A DNA stretch of 64,000 bases from UBA8437 sp964646205 (GTDB taxonomy: Bacteria > Planctomycetota > Planctomycetia > Planctomycetales > Planctomycetaceae): contig CAZYAZ010000019.1 of the NCBI GenBank assembly GCA_964646205.1, forward strand, positions 9,374 to 73,373. Reading direction: 5' to 3'. How positions within the stretch are numbered: the first letter of the stretch is position 1; every line of letters begins with the position of its first letter. The position numbers and the translations under genes were made by a program. Positions 13,473-22,421 of the stretch are shown here, in pieces. The notes beneath the pieces are model-generated. The model was not told the origin of the DNA. It did not search any database and saw nothing but the letters and a program-made list of their open reading frames with translations.

Positions 13473-16400
13473 TTATAGCGACTCGGACCCGTCGGGGGTG
13501 CCGACAACGGCGACGTGACGACTGGGCCGCACAAAATGGCAAACGATCGGAATGGCCAGCAGTGTGATCATCGAGCCGGACAACAGCCCCCCGATCACGA
13601 CTCGCGCCATCGGGGCCTGCAGTTCCCCACCCTCACCCCAACCGACCGCAATCGGCAACATCGCCAGCACGGTAGTCAGGGTCGTCATCAGGATGGGACG
13701 AAAGCGACGCACACTGGCAGCGACAATCACCCCGGTGAAACCTTCGGCCGCCTCCCGCCCCGGTTCGGACAGTCTCTGCTTGATGCAATCGACCAGCACG
13801 ATCGCATTGTTGACAACGATCCCGGACAGCATCACCGCGCCGATGAACGACTGGGCATTCAGCGTGGTGTCGGTCAGGAACAGGGCCAGGATCACGCCGA
13901 TGGCTCCCAGTGGAACCGTCACCAGGATCAACAATGGATCCCGAAACGATTCGAACTGCGACGCCATCACCATGTACATCAACACCACGGCCAACACGAG
14001 CCCCTTGGTCAACTCGCGGAAGCTCCGCTGCTGCTCCTCGTAATCGCCAACGATGCGGTAGGCGAAACCACGTGGCCACTCCTCCTGGGTGAGTCGCCCC
14101 GACAGGTCCGCGACAACACTGCCCAGGTCACGATCGGCCACGTCGGCCGACACCTGCACGACCCGCTGACGTGCCGTCCGGGTGATCCGCAACGGGGCAT
14201 TGCCCGAATCGAACCGGACCAGGTCCCGCAACGCCACCACGCGACCCGCAGCGGTCGACACTCCCACCCGCTCGACATCGGGAAGCCGATCACGGTCAGA
14301 GTCCTGCAATCGGACCAGCACGTTGAATTCATCTCCCGCCTCACGGTACTTCGTGGCCTCGGCACCACGAATCGTCGTGTCCAACGATTCGGCAATATCG
14401 CGCACACTGATCCCCATCAGGCTGGCCTTGACCCGGTCAACCTGGACCGCCAGTTCCGGTCTCCTGTCGGGACGTTCCACGTTGATATTGATCAGCCCCG
14501 GCACCCGTTTCATCAACTCCGCAACCTGGTTGGCCAGGCGGTCGGCCTCATCCAGGTTGTGTCCCCGAACCTCCACCTCAACATCACCACCTCCGAAACT
14601 CAGCATCCGGGCCAACATCATCTCGGTCTGGGCCTCGACACGCACTTTCATGCCAGGAATCGGACCAATTGCTGATGCCAGTGTCTCTCGCACTTCCTCG
14701 ACGGATTGATCCCGCTGGCTGCGCGGCACCAACTTGATCCGCAGCCAACACTCGTTCCAGTCCTCCGAATCATCTCGGTCCCCGCCGATAAAGGCCGCGA
14801 CAGTGTCTCGCTGCTGGGGCGGCACCGAATCGAGAATGCTCTGCTCGATTTTCCGAGCCTGGCGATGGAGATGCTGGAGTTGGATTCCGGGAGCCATGTG
14901 GCCCCGTACCCGCAAGTCCCCCTCATCCGCCTTGGGCATGTATTCGGTCCCGATCCGTGGCACCAGGCCCACGACGACCGAAAACACCAGCAGCAACCCC
15001 GAGAGCACAAAACCTCGGCGCCGAAGCGCCAAACGCAACACGCCGGCGTACGCCCTTTCGATGGTGGCAAATGCCCTTTCGGCCACAGAGGCCAGGCCAC
15101 CGGCCATCGGGCCCGTTGCCCCCACATCTGACCCCGGCTTGCGTCGCTCCCCCCAGTGCGCCGCCAACATCGGCGTGAGGGTCAGGCTGGCCAGCAGTGA
15201 ACACGTCAGCGCAAAGCAGACCACCCAGGCCAACTGGTGAAGTAGCACACCGGTCATCCCCTCAACGAAAGCCAGTGGCACAAACACGATCAGTGTCGTC
15301 ATCGTACTGGCCACGATCGCGGCCCCCACCTCGGTCGTCCCGTCGATGGCCGCCTGCTTGATCGGCTGCCCTTCATCCCGACGGCGGTAGATCGACTCGA
15401 GCACCACGATCGAGTTGTCCACCAGCAGGCCCAGTCCCAGCGCGAGCCCACCAAACGACACGACGTTCAAGGAGAAATCATGGGCGTAGATCAGCACGAA
15501 AGTGGCCATCACGGAAAAGGGCATCGACATGCCGATCACGACCGTGCTGCGAAAGCTCCTCAAAAAGACCAGCAACACGACAGCCGCCAACCCCATGCCA
15601 TAGAGGGCAGTTCTCTGGATGTTGTCGATCGACTGCACCACGAATTCCGACTTGTCGATGCGGATCGAGAGGGCCATGTCGGGCAACCGGGCATTCAGCC
15701 GATCGACGGCCTCACGCACTCGCCGACTGACGGCCACCGTGTTGGCGTCGGACTGCTTGTGAATGTAAATCAGCAGCCCTTCTTTTCCGTTGACCCGGCT
15801 GACATCAGTCCGCTCCTCGATCCCGTCCTTCACACGACCAATGTCGGCAACCCGCACTATGGCTCCACCCTGCTGGCGAACAACCGTGTGGCGAATCTCG
15901 TCGAGATCCTGGAACTGGCCGCGACTGCGAACCAGTCGCTGCACATTGCCCTCGTCGAAGTCACCGGCTGGCTGGTTGACGTTTTGACGCCGCAACGAGG
16001 CCACCACGTCGTTGACTCCCAGGTGGAGCGATTCGAGCTTCTGGCGATCCAGGTCCACCTGGATCTCTCGGCGAACCGCTCCGCGGATCCTCACATGCCC
16101 GACACCTTCCAACTTCTCCAATTCGGGAACGATCTCCGTCTCGGCCCGCCGCGTCGTCTCAACGGCCAGTCGCTGGCTATCCGTCTGCTGCCGTTTCCTC
16201 TCCAGGCCCAGGTAGATGATTGGCGAATCACTCTCGTCGTACCGTCGGAAATATGGCCCCTCGACTTCGTCAGGCAACTGGCGACGCACTCTCTGTACCG
16301 CCTGTCGCATGTCATTGAGAGCAACGTCGAGGTCGGCGCCCCAGGTCATGCGGACCCGTATCGTGCTGGCCCCCTCGGCACTGACACTCGAAAGCTCCTC

Positions 16401-16631
16401 GGACCCCTTGACCGCACTGAGCGCCTGCTCCAACGGCCGGGTCAAAAGAGTTTCGATCTCCTCGGGAGCTGCTCCGCGATAGAGAGTTTCAACCCGGATG
16501 GTCGGGTAGTCCAGCTTGGGAAGCAGGTCGACGGCCAACCGTTCGACCGCCACGTATCCCAGCAACGTCACCACCAGGGCGATCATCAACGTCGTCACCG
16601 GTCGATGAACAGCCAGGCGAGTCAATGTCAT
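13473..16631 (-). CDS. RND-family efflux transporter, inner-membrane subunit
   Basis: A 1052-aa resistance-nodulation-division permease (AcrB/CusA superfamily) that exports its substrate using the proton gradient. It shows the two-fold repeat of one helix, a large periplasmic loop and further helices: N-terminal MTLTRLAVHRPVTTLMIALVVTLLG, TM4 motif GLGLLVDNSIVVLES, and second-half GAVMLSGIVVNNAIVLVDC. TM4 keeps one Asp followed by Asn (VDN) where AcrB has two Asp residues; this variant occurs in other RND branches. The adaptor gene ends 6 bp upstream of its ATG, so the two are one operon. No TolC-like outer-membrane partner is nearby and the exported substrate is unknown. Length and topology are complete. 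Confidence 0.93.
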   Translation of the reverse strand: MTLTRLAVHRPVTTLMIALVVTLLGYVAVERLAVDLLPKLDYPTIRVETLYRGAAPEEIETLLTRPLEQALSAVKGSEELSSVSAEGASTIRVRMTWGADLDVALNDMRQAVQRVRRQLPDEVEGPYFRRYDESDSPIIYLGLERKRQQTDSQRLAVETTRRAETEIVPELEKLEGVGHVRIRGAVRREIQVDLDRQKLESLHLGVNDVVASLRRQNVNQPAGDFDEGNVQRLVRSRGQFQDLDEIRHTVVRQQGGAIVRVADIGRVKDGIEERTDVSRVNGKEGLLIYIHKQSDANTVAVSRRVREAVDRLNARLPDMALSIRIDKSEFVVQSIDNIQRTALYGMGLAAVVLLVFLRSFRSTVVIGMSMPFSVMATFVLIYAHDFSLNVVSFGGLALGLGLLVDNSIVVLESIYRRRDEGQPIKQAAIDGTTEVGAAIVASTMTTLIVFVPLAFVEGMTGVLLHQLAWVVCFALTCSLLASLTLTPMLAAHWGERRKPGSDVGATGPMAGGLASVAERAFATIERAYAGVLRLALRRRGFVLSGLLLVFSVVVGLVPRIGTEYMPKADEGDLRVRGHMAPGIQLQHLHRQARKIEQSILDSVPPQQRDTVAAFIGGDRDDSEDWNECWLRIKLVPRSQRDQSVEEVRETLASAIGPIPGMKVRVEAQTEMMLARMLSFGGGDVEVEVRGHNLDEADRLANQVAELMKRVPGLININVERPDRRPELAVQVDRVKASLMGISVRDIAESLDTTIRGAEATKYREAGDEFNVLVRLQDSDRDRLPDVERVGVSTAAGRVVALRDLVRFDSGNAPLRITRTARQRVVQVSADVADRDLGSVVADLSGRLTQEEWPRGFAYRIVGDYEEQQRSFRELTKGLVLAVVLMYMVMASQFESFRDPLLILVTVPLGAIGVILALFLTDTTLNAQSFIGAVMLSGIVVNNAIVLVDCIKQRLSEPGREAAEGFTGVIVAASVRRFRPILMTTLTTVLAMLPIAVGWGEGGELQAPMARVVIGGLLSGSMITLLAIPIVCHFVRPSRHVAVVGTPDGSESL

Positions 16632-16637
16632 GACGGC

Positions 16638-17798
16638 TCAGTCCGCCGTGGCCGCTGGTTCACCGACAACCTCCACGTCCTGGCCGTCTCTGACCAGGTG
16701 ACTGCCAAGTGTCACGACCCGCTGGGCAGGACCTGGCCCCTCCAGGACTTCGACGATGTCTCCCTCGGACAATCCCAGCCGGACATCGACTTGCTGCACA
16801 CGCTGACCATCCTCGGTGATGACAAACACGGTCTTTCGACCATCCCGGTCGACCACAGCCGCCAATGGCACCACGGTCGCCCGCTGGTGCAGATCCAACA
16901 CGACCCGGACCCGGGCGTGCATCCCCGGCTTCAGCAGACCTCGAGGATTGTCAACGGCGATGTAGACAACAGCCGTCCGTGTCTGGGGGTCAAGCACCGG
17001 TGCCAGACGCTGGACGCGGCCGCTGAACACCTCGCCAGGAAACGTGTCCACTCGCACCTCCGCCGACTGCCCCGTTTGCAACTCCCGGTAATCGCTTTCA
17101 CCAACGTGCACCGCCGTACGAACGGTTCCCAGATCAACGATCCGCAAGAGCGACACATCACTCTTGGCCAGGTCGCCGACCTGGACCATCCGGCTCGCCA
17201 CGTGGCCGGCCAACGGTGACTCGATCCGCCGTTCAGCCAAAGCCAACCGACTTCCCTCGAGTTCACTCGCAGCACGATCCACCTTCGATGCCGCCAACTG
17301 CAACTCGGCCTTGGCGATTTCAAGCTTCGATTCGGCTGCCTCCAGTTGTTGAGCCGTCCCAACCCCCTTGGCCCGCAGGTCTTTCTGCCGCGTGTACTCC
17401 AGGCCAGCGGCATTGACCCGCAATTGCTGTGCTCCCTGTTCGGCCAGGGCCACTTTCCGAGCGGCCTCGGCCTGGCGCACGAGTTCCTGTTCCTGGGCGG
17501 AATCGAGACGAACGAGTTCCTGCCCCGCAGAAATCTCGTCGCCAACATCAACCGTCAATCCGGTGACCTGTCCGCTGACGCGTGAGCGGATTTCCACCTC
17601 CCGTCCCGCCTCCAGGCTCCCGACCAACTCCAACGCGTCCTCGACATCCCGCGTCACCAACCCCACAGCCTCGACAGCCACGATTTCTTCTCTGGAAACC
17701 GGCAGGTCAAGCTCCGAACGGTGCTGCGAATCGACAAAGACAGCCCATCCAATGCCCAGGCAAGACGCCAGCACGAAGGGCAAAACAATGAACTTCAT
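16638..17798 (-). CDS. RND efflux periplasmic adaptor (membrane fusion protein)
   Basis: A 386-aa HlyD/AcrA-type adaptor linking the RND pump to an outer-membrane channel. It starts MKFIVLPFVLASCLGIGWAV, a hydrophobic export or anchor segment; ATG 17798 is chosen because the longer frame adds 38 residues of unlikely composition. Order: barrel-sandwich half with EIRSRVSGQVTGLTVDVGDE, alpha-hairpin coiled coil (residues about 100-170, Ala/Glu-rich), second lipoyl half RIESPLAGHVASRMVQVGD, then beta-barrel and membrane-proximal domains ending in the GQDVEVV region. It is the first gene of the pump operon, 6 bp before the permease. A heavy-metal role cannot be told from a drug role. Confidence 0.9.
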   Translation of the reverse strand: MKFIVLPFVLASCLGIGWAVFVDSQHRSELDLPVSREEIVAVEAVGLVTRDVEDALELVGSLEAGREVEIRSRVSGQVTGLTVDVGDEISAGQELVRLDSAQEQELVRQAEAARKVALAEQGAQQLRVNAAGLEYTRQKDLRAKGVGTAQQLEAAESKLEIAKAELQLAASKVDRAASELEGSRLALAERRIESPLAGHVASRMVQVGDLAKSDVSLLRIVDLGTVRTAVHVGESDYRELQTGQSAEVRVDTFPGEVFSGRVQRLAPVLDPQTRTAVVYIAVDNPRGLLKPGMHARVRVVLDLHQRATVVPLAAVVDRDGRKTVFVITEDGQRVQQVDVRLGLSEGDIVEVLEGPGPAQRVVTLGSHLVRDGQDVEVVGEPAATAD

Positions 17799-17987
17799 CG
17801 ACACTCGGAAGCGACGCCGCGTCGCTGGTGGGGGAGGGCGGGTTGATGGGCCTGTCCAATTTAACCGCATCACGTTGCATAAGGCAATGCCCATGCGTGC
17901 CGCTCGAATCACCGCCCGCCGATCGTTACAGTGGGATGGGTACCCGGTTAGTGGCCACAGCGTTGGCCGCCCCCACAGGAGAGAGCG

Positions 17988-18938
17988 ATGGACCTGTTGA
18001 GCACGTTGAGTGGATCGTTGATGGAGACCTTCCTGCCGTCAGGCTGGGACCTGGCCAAGATCGACGGTTGCGTCGGGGATGACCCCTCCACCATCACCGA
18101 CCCACAGTCTTGGTGGCATGACGACTTCGAACTCGTCCCCTGCGGCTCGCTGGGCGACTTCGATGCAATGCTCGGCCACGAAATCGCAATGACCATCCGC
18201 CAGGCCCGTGACGACGGCCACCAGTTGGCAATGATCCTTCCCGTCGGCCCCATGGGGATGTATCGCTGGGCCGTCTACTTCCTCAAGGAATGGGGGGTTT
18301 CCTGCAGCCACGTCCACGGTTTCAACATGGACGAGTGGAGCGACGCCGACGGCAACACGCTGCCATCGGACCATCCCGGAGCCTTCGAAAACGCGATGTC
18401 CGATGCGTTCTACGGCCCCCTGGGCGACCTGACAGTCCCGCCCGCGCAGCGACACTTTGCCGCAAAAGATTCACTTCCACACTTCGGCGAACAGATCTCT
18501 GAGATCAAGGCGGCCGGAGGCAAATTGGCCGTGGTTTTCGGAATCGGCCGGGTTTGCCACATCGCCTTCTGGGAGCCACAATTCGCCGCCGAATACGATT
18601 CGGTCGACGCATGGAAGGCCGACACCCACAGGATCGGTGCCCAGTTGCACCCGTTGACAATCGAACAGAACGCGGTGACCAGCTTCAAAAGTCGCACGAC
18701 CCTGGTCCCGGCCTTCGCCAACACGGTTGGCCCCGGGCTCTTCCTGGGGGCTGACAAGATCATCGGTGGAGCCGACGGCACGTTGTCACGTGGAATGATG
18801 TGGCAGGGCCTGAGCCTGTGGATGACACTCAGGCACGAACCCACACCATGGATCCCCTCGACATTCATGCCCACGCAACCCGGCCGCCTGTTCTTTCTCG
18901 AAGAACTCGCCGGTCCGCTCGAGCCGGAGTGCAACTAG
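17988..18938 (+). CDS. NagB-like glucosamine-6-phosphate isomerase/deaminase homologue, altered active site
   Basis: A 316-aa protein of the NagB/RpiA/SugarP_isomerase superfamily. The family blocks are LPVGPMGMYRWAVYFL (phosphate loop), FNMDEW with Asp115, and GIGRVCHIAFWEP near 186-198. In canonical NagB the last block is GIGxDGHIAFNEP, whose Asp takes part in catalysis; here that DG pair is Val189-Cys190, while His191 and the Glu of the EP motif are kept. The reaction may therefore differ from plain deamination of glucosamine-6-phosphate. The strong Shine-Dalgarno AGGAGAGAG is 2 bp before the ATG. The upstream gene is divergent; no nagA or chitin genes are adjacent. Confidence 0.75.
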   Translation: MDLLSTLSGSLMETFLPSGWDLAKIDGCVGDDPSTITDPQSWWHDDFELVPCGSLGDFDAMLGHEIAMTIRQARDDGHQLAMILPVGPMGMYRWAVYFLKEWGVSCSHVHGFNMDEWSDADGNTLPSDHPGAFENAMSDAFYGPLGDLTVPPAQRHFAAKDSLPHFGEQISEIKAAGGKLAVVFGIGRVCHIAFWEPQFAAEYDSVDAWKADTHRIGAQLHPLTIEQNAVTSFKSRTTLVPAFANTVGPGLFLGADKIIGGADGTLSRGMMWQGLSLWMTLRHEPTPWIPSTFMPTQPGRLFFLEELAGPLEPECN

Positions 18939-18961
18939 CGCGGGCTCCCACCTGCGACCAT

Positions 18962-19360
18962 CTACCCCACCTCGGCCAGCACGTCTTCGTGGACGTACAA
19001 CGGCAGTGGTGGATCGTAATGGACAGAAATTGCCAGTGCGTCGCTGGGACGGCTGTCGACCTCGACCAGGTCGCCATTGATCCGAATTCGCAGCACGGCG
19101 AAGTAGGTGTGGTTGCGCAGATCGGTGATCACGACGTCCTCAATCTCGCCGCCCAACTGCTCAACCGTGGCCTTCAACAGGTCATGAGTCAGTGGCCGCG
19201 GCGGCTGTTCCTCGGTCAGACGCCGATTGATGGCCCCCGCCTCGAACAATCCGATCAGGATGGGAAACGAGCGTTCGCCATCGATTTCTCGCAGGAACAC
19301 AACCTGCTGGTCACCGATGTCGTTGATAACGATCCGAGCGAGTTCCATCTGGACGAGCAC
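18962..19360 (-). CDS. Bifunctional nuclease family protein (DUF151)
   Basis: About 132 residues of the DUF151/BFN family. The core reads MELARIVINDIGDQQVVFL, then REIDGERSFPILIGLFEAGAI, and ends in VDSRPSDALAIS with the family's Arg-Pro-Ser-Asp-Ala signature. Members have been linked to nuclease activity in plants and to stability or signalling roles in bacteria; the bacterial role is poorly known. The start is taken as GTG 19360, giving MLVQMELARI as in many homologues; ATG 19348 is an alternative, and the longer frame to 19426 adds an unlikely Gly/Pro leader. It follows valS on the same strand at a 121-bp gap and converges with the NagB-like gene. Confidence 0.82.
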   Translation of the reverse strand: MLVQMELARIVINDIGDQQVVFLREIDGERSFPILIGLFEAGAINRRLTEEQPPRPLTHDLLKATVEQLGGEIEDVVITDLRNHTYFAVLRIRINGDLVEVDSRPSDALAISVHYDPPLPLYVHEDVLAEVG

Positions 19361-19481
19361 GTCGTTGACTCCGTTTCTCGACAGCGGGCCACTCGGGCCG
19401 GCAGGAACAGTGCCAGGAAACCCCAAAACCTGCGCGGTGGATTATAGCCCGCACCAAACACCGTTCAAGACGCCGGGCGTC

Positions 19482-22421
19482 TTAGCCAGCATCGAGTTGC
19501 CCCAGGATATCGTTGACTCGTTCGAGTTGCTCCCTGAGTCCAGCGAGTGTCGCACGAACACCATCGACGACCTCCACCGGGGCCTTCGACACGAAATTCT
19601 CGTTGGCCAACTTCTTCTCGTGACCGGCAATCATCCCGGTCAATTTCTCGAGTTCTTTGGTGTGCTTGGCCCGCTCGGCGTCACGGTCCACAACACCTTC
19701 CAGGTCGATATAACCATCAGCTCCACCCAGTGCGAAACTCGCGGCCCCGGCGGCCTGGCTGACCTCGGGCCCGACCGCCGTCAACTCGGTATTCGACAAG
19801 TTGAGAAACTGCCCGGAGACCGCCTCAAAATCCTCGGCCACATCGGGGCCACAGCGAACCGAGAGTGACAGCCGGGTGCTGCGTGGAATCGTGTACGTCG
19901 AGCGAACATTGCGAACCGCCACGATGATTTCCTGCAATCGTTCGAACCGCTCCTCCAGTGCATCATCGACCCACTCGGCGGGCAACTCCAGCCACGCCGC
20001 CCGCATCACGCACTCCGTCACCGGCCCCGGCTCGGGCAGCCCGCGGCTGGGTGCCAATTCCGCGAGTCGCTCCCAGAGTTCCTCGGTGATGAACGGCGTG
20101 GTTGGCGCCAACAACCTCAGCAGGGAGTCCAGAACTCCAACCAACACGCGTTGAGCCGTGGCCCGGGCCTCGGTTTCCTCCGCGTCGGACTGCAACCGCG
20201 GCTTGACCATCTCCAGGTACCAGTCACAGAACTCGTTCCAGACGAAATCACGCAGCGTGCGGGTTGCCTGGTCGAACTGATACCGGTCCAGGTAAGAAGT
20301 CACCTGGGCGGCCGTGCGGGACAGCCGGCTGAGAACCCAACGGTCCTCGATTGCAAGCAGTTCGATGGCCGGCAGCGGTCCCGGCTCGTACCCCTCCAGG
20401 TTGAGCATCGCAAAACGAGCAGCATTCCAGAACTTGTTGCAGAAATTGCGGCCCGTCTCGAAACGCTCGGCCACCATCCTCGCCACCGGCTCGCCGTCGT
20501 CCGGATCGTACCACGGGCTGGTGTACTGCCAGGACTTCCCACATCCACCACACTCAATCCGTGGCTTCTCGCCTCCACCAGGCGTCGCCTGTTGATGCTT
20601 GAGTTCCTGCGGGATCACGTGTCCACACTCGGGACACTCGTAACCGACCGGCAAGCGGATGTCCTGTGTCTCGCCGGCGAACGAAGCGATCGTGAACCGC
20701 ACGGCATCGGCACCGTAGCGATCGACAAGATCCATCGGGTCGACACCATTCCCCTTCGACTTGGACATCGTCTGGCCGAATCCATCCAGTATCTTGGGAT
20801 GGACGCAGACCTGCGAGAAGGGAATATCGCCCATGTTGTACAGGCCGGTCAGCACCATTCGCGCCACCCACAACGTGATGATGTCGCGACTGGTCACCAA
20901 CACGCTGCCGGGATAGAAATAATCCAGGCTCTCGGTGGACTCCGGCCATCCCAGGGTCGAGTGTGGCCAGAGGGCGGAGCTGAACCATGTGTCCAGCACG
21001 TCCTCGTCCTGTACCAGCGGGTGCGACTCGCCCAACTCGTCACCAACCAGGTCGGTTTCGGCACAGACCAGCCAGCCCCCGTTCTCCTGGTCGGGATGCC
21101 AACAGACATCCTCCCGATCACCAAAGGCTGCCTCGAGGTCCGCCAGTTCGCAACTGCGACAGTACCAGATCGGAATCCGGTGCCCCCACCACAACTGTCG
21201 CGAGACGCACCAGTCGCGTTTTTCACCAAGCCAATCCAGGTAGGTCTTGGCGTAACGATTGGGATAAAACGTCACGCGGCCGTCCTCGACCGCGTCGATG
21301 GCTGCCTGCGCCAGGTTGTCCATCTTCACGAACCACTGGTCAGACAGGTACGGCTCTATCGGGGTCTTGGACCGATCACTGTGAGCCAGGTCAATCGCCC
21401 GCTCCTCGACACCGCCAGAGAGCCCCAGGTCGTCCATCGCCTTGGCGACCTGCTTCCGGGCCTCGTAACGATCCAGCCCGGCGTAGGCTCCTCCATTGCC
21501 ATTGATCGTTCCATCGGAGTTCAGGATGTTGATCATCGGCAGATCGTTGCGGAGACCACAGGCGTAGTCATTCGGGTCGTGGGCCGGCGTCACCTTCACC
21601 GCCCCGGTCCCCATTTCCATCTTGGCCAGCAACGCATCGGCGATAATCGGAATCTCGCGGTCAACCAGCGGCACGTGCACGGACTGGCCGACCAGGTGAC
21701 TGTATCGTTCGTCCGAGGGATGGACGCACACCGCCGTGTCACCCAGCATCGTTTCGGGTCGCGTCGTCGAGAACGAAATCATCTCGTCAGAACCAACCAC
21801 CGGATATTGGAATGTCCAAAAGCCGCCCTGGACCTCCTCGTAGAACACCTCGTCATCGGCAACGGCCGTCTGGAGGTACGAGTCCCAGTTGACCAACCGC
21901 TTGCCACGGTAGATCAACCCGTCATCAAACAACCGGAAAAATGTTCGACGAACAGCCCTCGAGCACATCTCGTCGAGCGTGAACCTGGTCCGTCGCCAGT
22001 CACAACTGGCACCGATCAGTTTCATTTGCGAGAGAATGCGTTGTTCGTAGGCGTCCTTCCACTTCCAGATCCGCTCGACGAGTGCCTCGCGACCAACATC
22101 GTGACGTGTCAGCCCCTCCTCCTCGAGCATTCTTCGCTCGACAACGGCCTGGGTCGCGATCCCCGCATGATCGGTGCCCGGCATCCACAGGGCCTCAAAC
22201 CCCTGCATCCGTTTCCAACGGGTGAGCAGGTCCTGGAGCGTTCCGTTGAGCGCGTGTCCCATGTGCAACGCCCCGGTGACGTTGGGCAGGGGGATCATGA
22301 TCGTGTGCTGCGGCCGATCGGCGTTCGGCTCGGCATCAAAGTAACCGCGATCGGACCACTCGGCATACCACCGCGTCTGGGCAGCGGCGGGATCGTATTG
22401 TTTGGGAATCTCGGCTGCCAT
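19482..22421 (-). CDS. valS: Valyl-tRNA synthetase with zinc-ribbon-like insertion
   Basis: ValRS, a class I aminoacyl-tRNA synthetase that charges tRNA-Val. From ATG 22421 it has 979 aa. The HIGH motif is HMGH in PNVTGALHMGHALNGT, and the KMSKS motif appears as TMSKSKGN. Editing (CP1) and anticodon-binding domains are present, and the C-terminal helical arm AERAKHTKELEKLTGMIAGH is typical. Odd point: between the KMSKS region and GRNFCNKFWNAARF there is an insertion with C596-x2-C599-x24-C624-x2-C627, absent from E. coli-type ValRS. The start is fixed by overlap: the cimA stop and valS ATG share a base (TGATG), giving translational coupling. The longer frame to 22565 runs antisense-like through cimA and is rejected. 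Confidence 0.95.
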   Translation of the reverse strand: MAAEIPKQYDPAAAQTRWYAEWSDRGYFDAEPNADRPQHTIMIPLPNVTGALHMGHALNGTLQDLLTRWKRMQGFEALWMPGTDHAGIATQAVVERRMLEEEGLTRHDVGREALVERIWKWKDAYEQRILSQMKLIGASCDWRRTRFTLDEMCSRAVRRTFFRLFDDGLIYRGKRLVNWDSYLQTAVADDEVFYEEVQGGFWTFQYPVVGSDEMISFSTTRPETMLGDTAVCVHPSDERYSHLVGQSVHVPLVDREIPIIADALLAKMEMGTGAVKVTPAHDPNDYACGLRNDLPMINILNSDGTINGNGGAYAGLDRYEARKQVAKAMDDLGLSGGVEERAIDLAHSDRSKTPIEPYLSDQWFVKMDNLAQAAIDAVEDGRVTFYPNRYAKTYLDWLGEKRDWCVSRQLWWGHRIPIWYCRSCELADLEAAFGDREDVCWHPDQENGGWLVCAETDLVGDELGESHPLVQDEDVLDTWFSSALWPHSTLGWPESTESLDYFYPGSVLVTSRDIITLWVARMVLTGLYNMGDIPFSQVCVHPKILDGFGQTMSKSKGNGVDPMDLVDRYGADAVRFTIASFAGETQDIRLPVGYECPECGHVIPQELKHQQATPGGGEKPRIECGGCGKSWQYTSPWYDPDDGEPVARMVAERFETGRNFCNKFWNAARFAMLNLEGYEPGPLPAIELLAIEDRWVLSRLSRTAAQVTSYLDRYQFDQATRTLRDFVWNEFCDWYLEMVKPRLQSDAEETEARATAQRVLVGVLDSLLRLLAPTTPFITEELWERLAELAPSRGLPEPGPVTECVMRAAWLELPAEWVDDALEERFERLQEIIVAVRNVRSTYTIPRSTRLSLSVRCGPDVAEDFEAVSGQFLNLSNTELTAVGPEVSQAAGAASFALGGADGYIDLEGVVDRDAERAKHTKELEKLTGMIAGHEKKLANENFVSKAPVEVVDGVRATLAGLREQLERVNDILGQLDAG

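Noticed and set aside
15480..17219. 579-codon + frame across the RND pump and adaptor
   Set aside because: It is antisense to two clear transport genes; composition (His/Gln/Arg) is that of a reverse-complement shadow.
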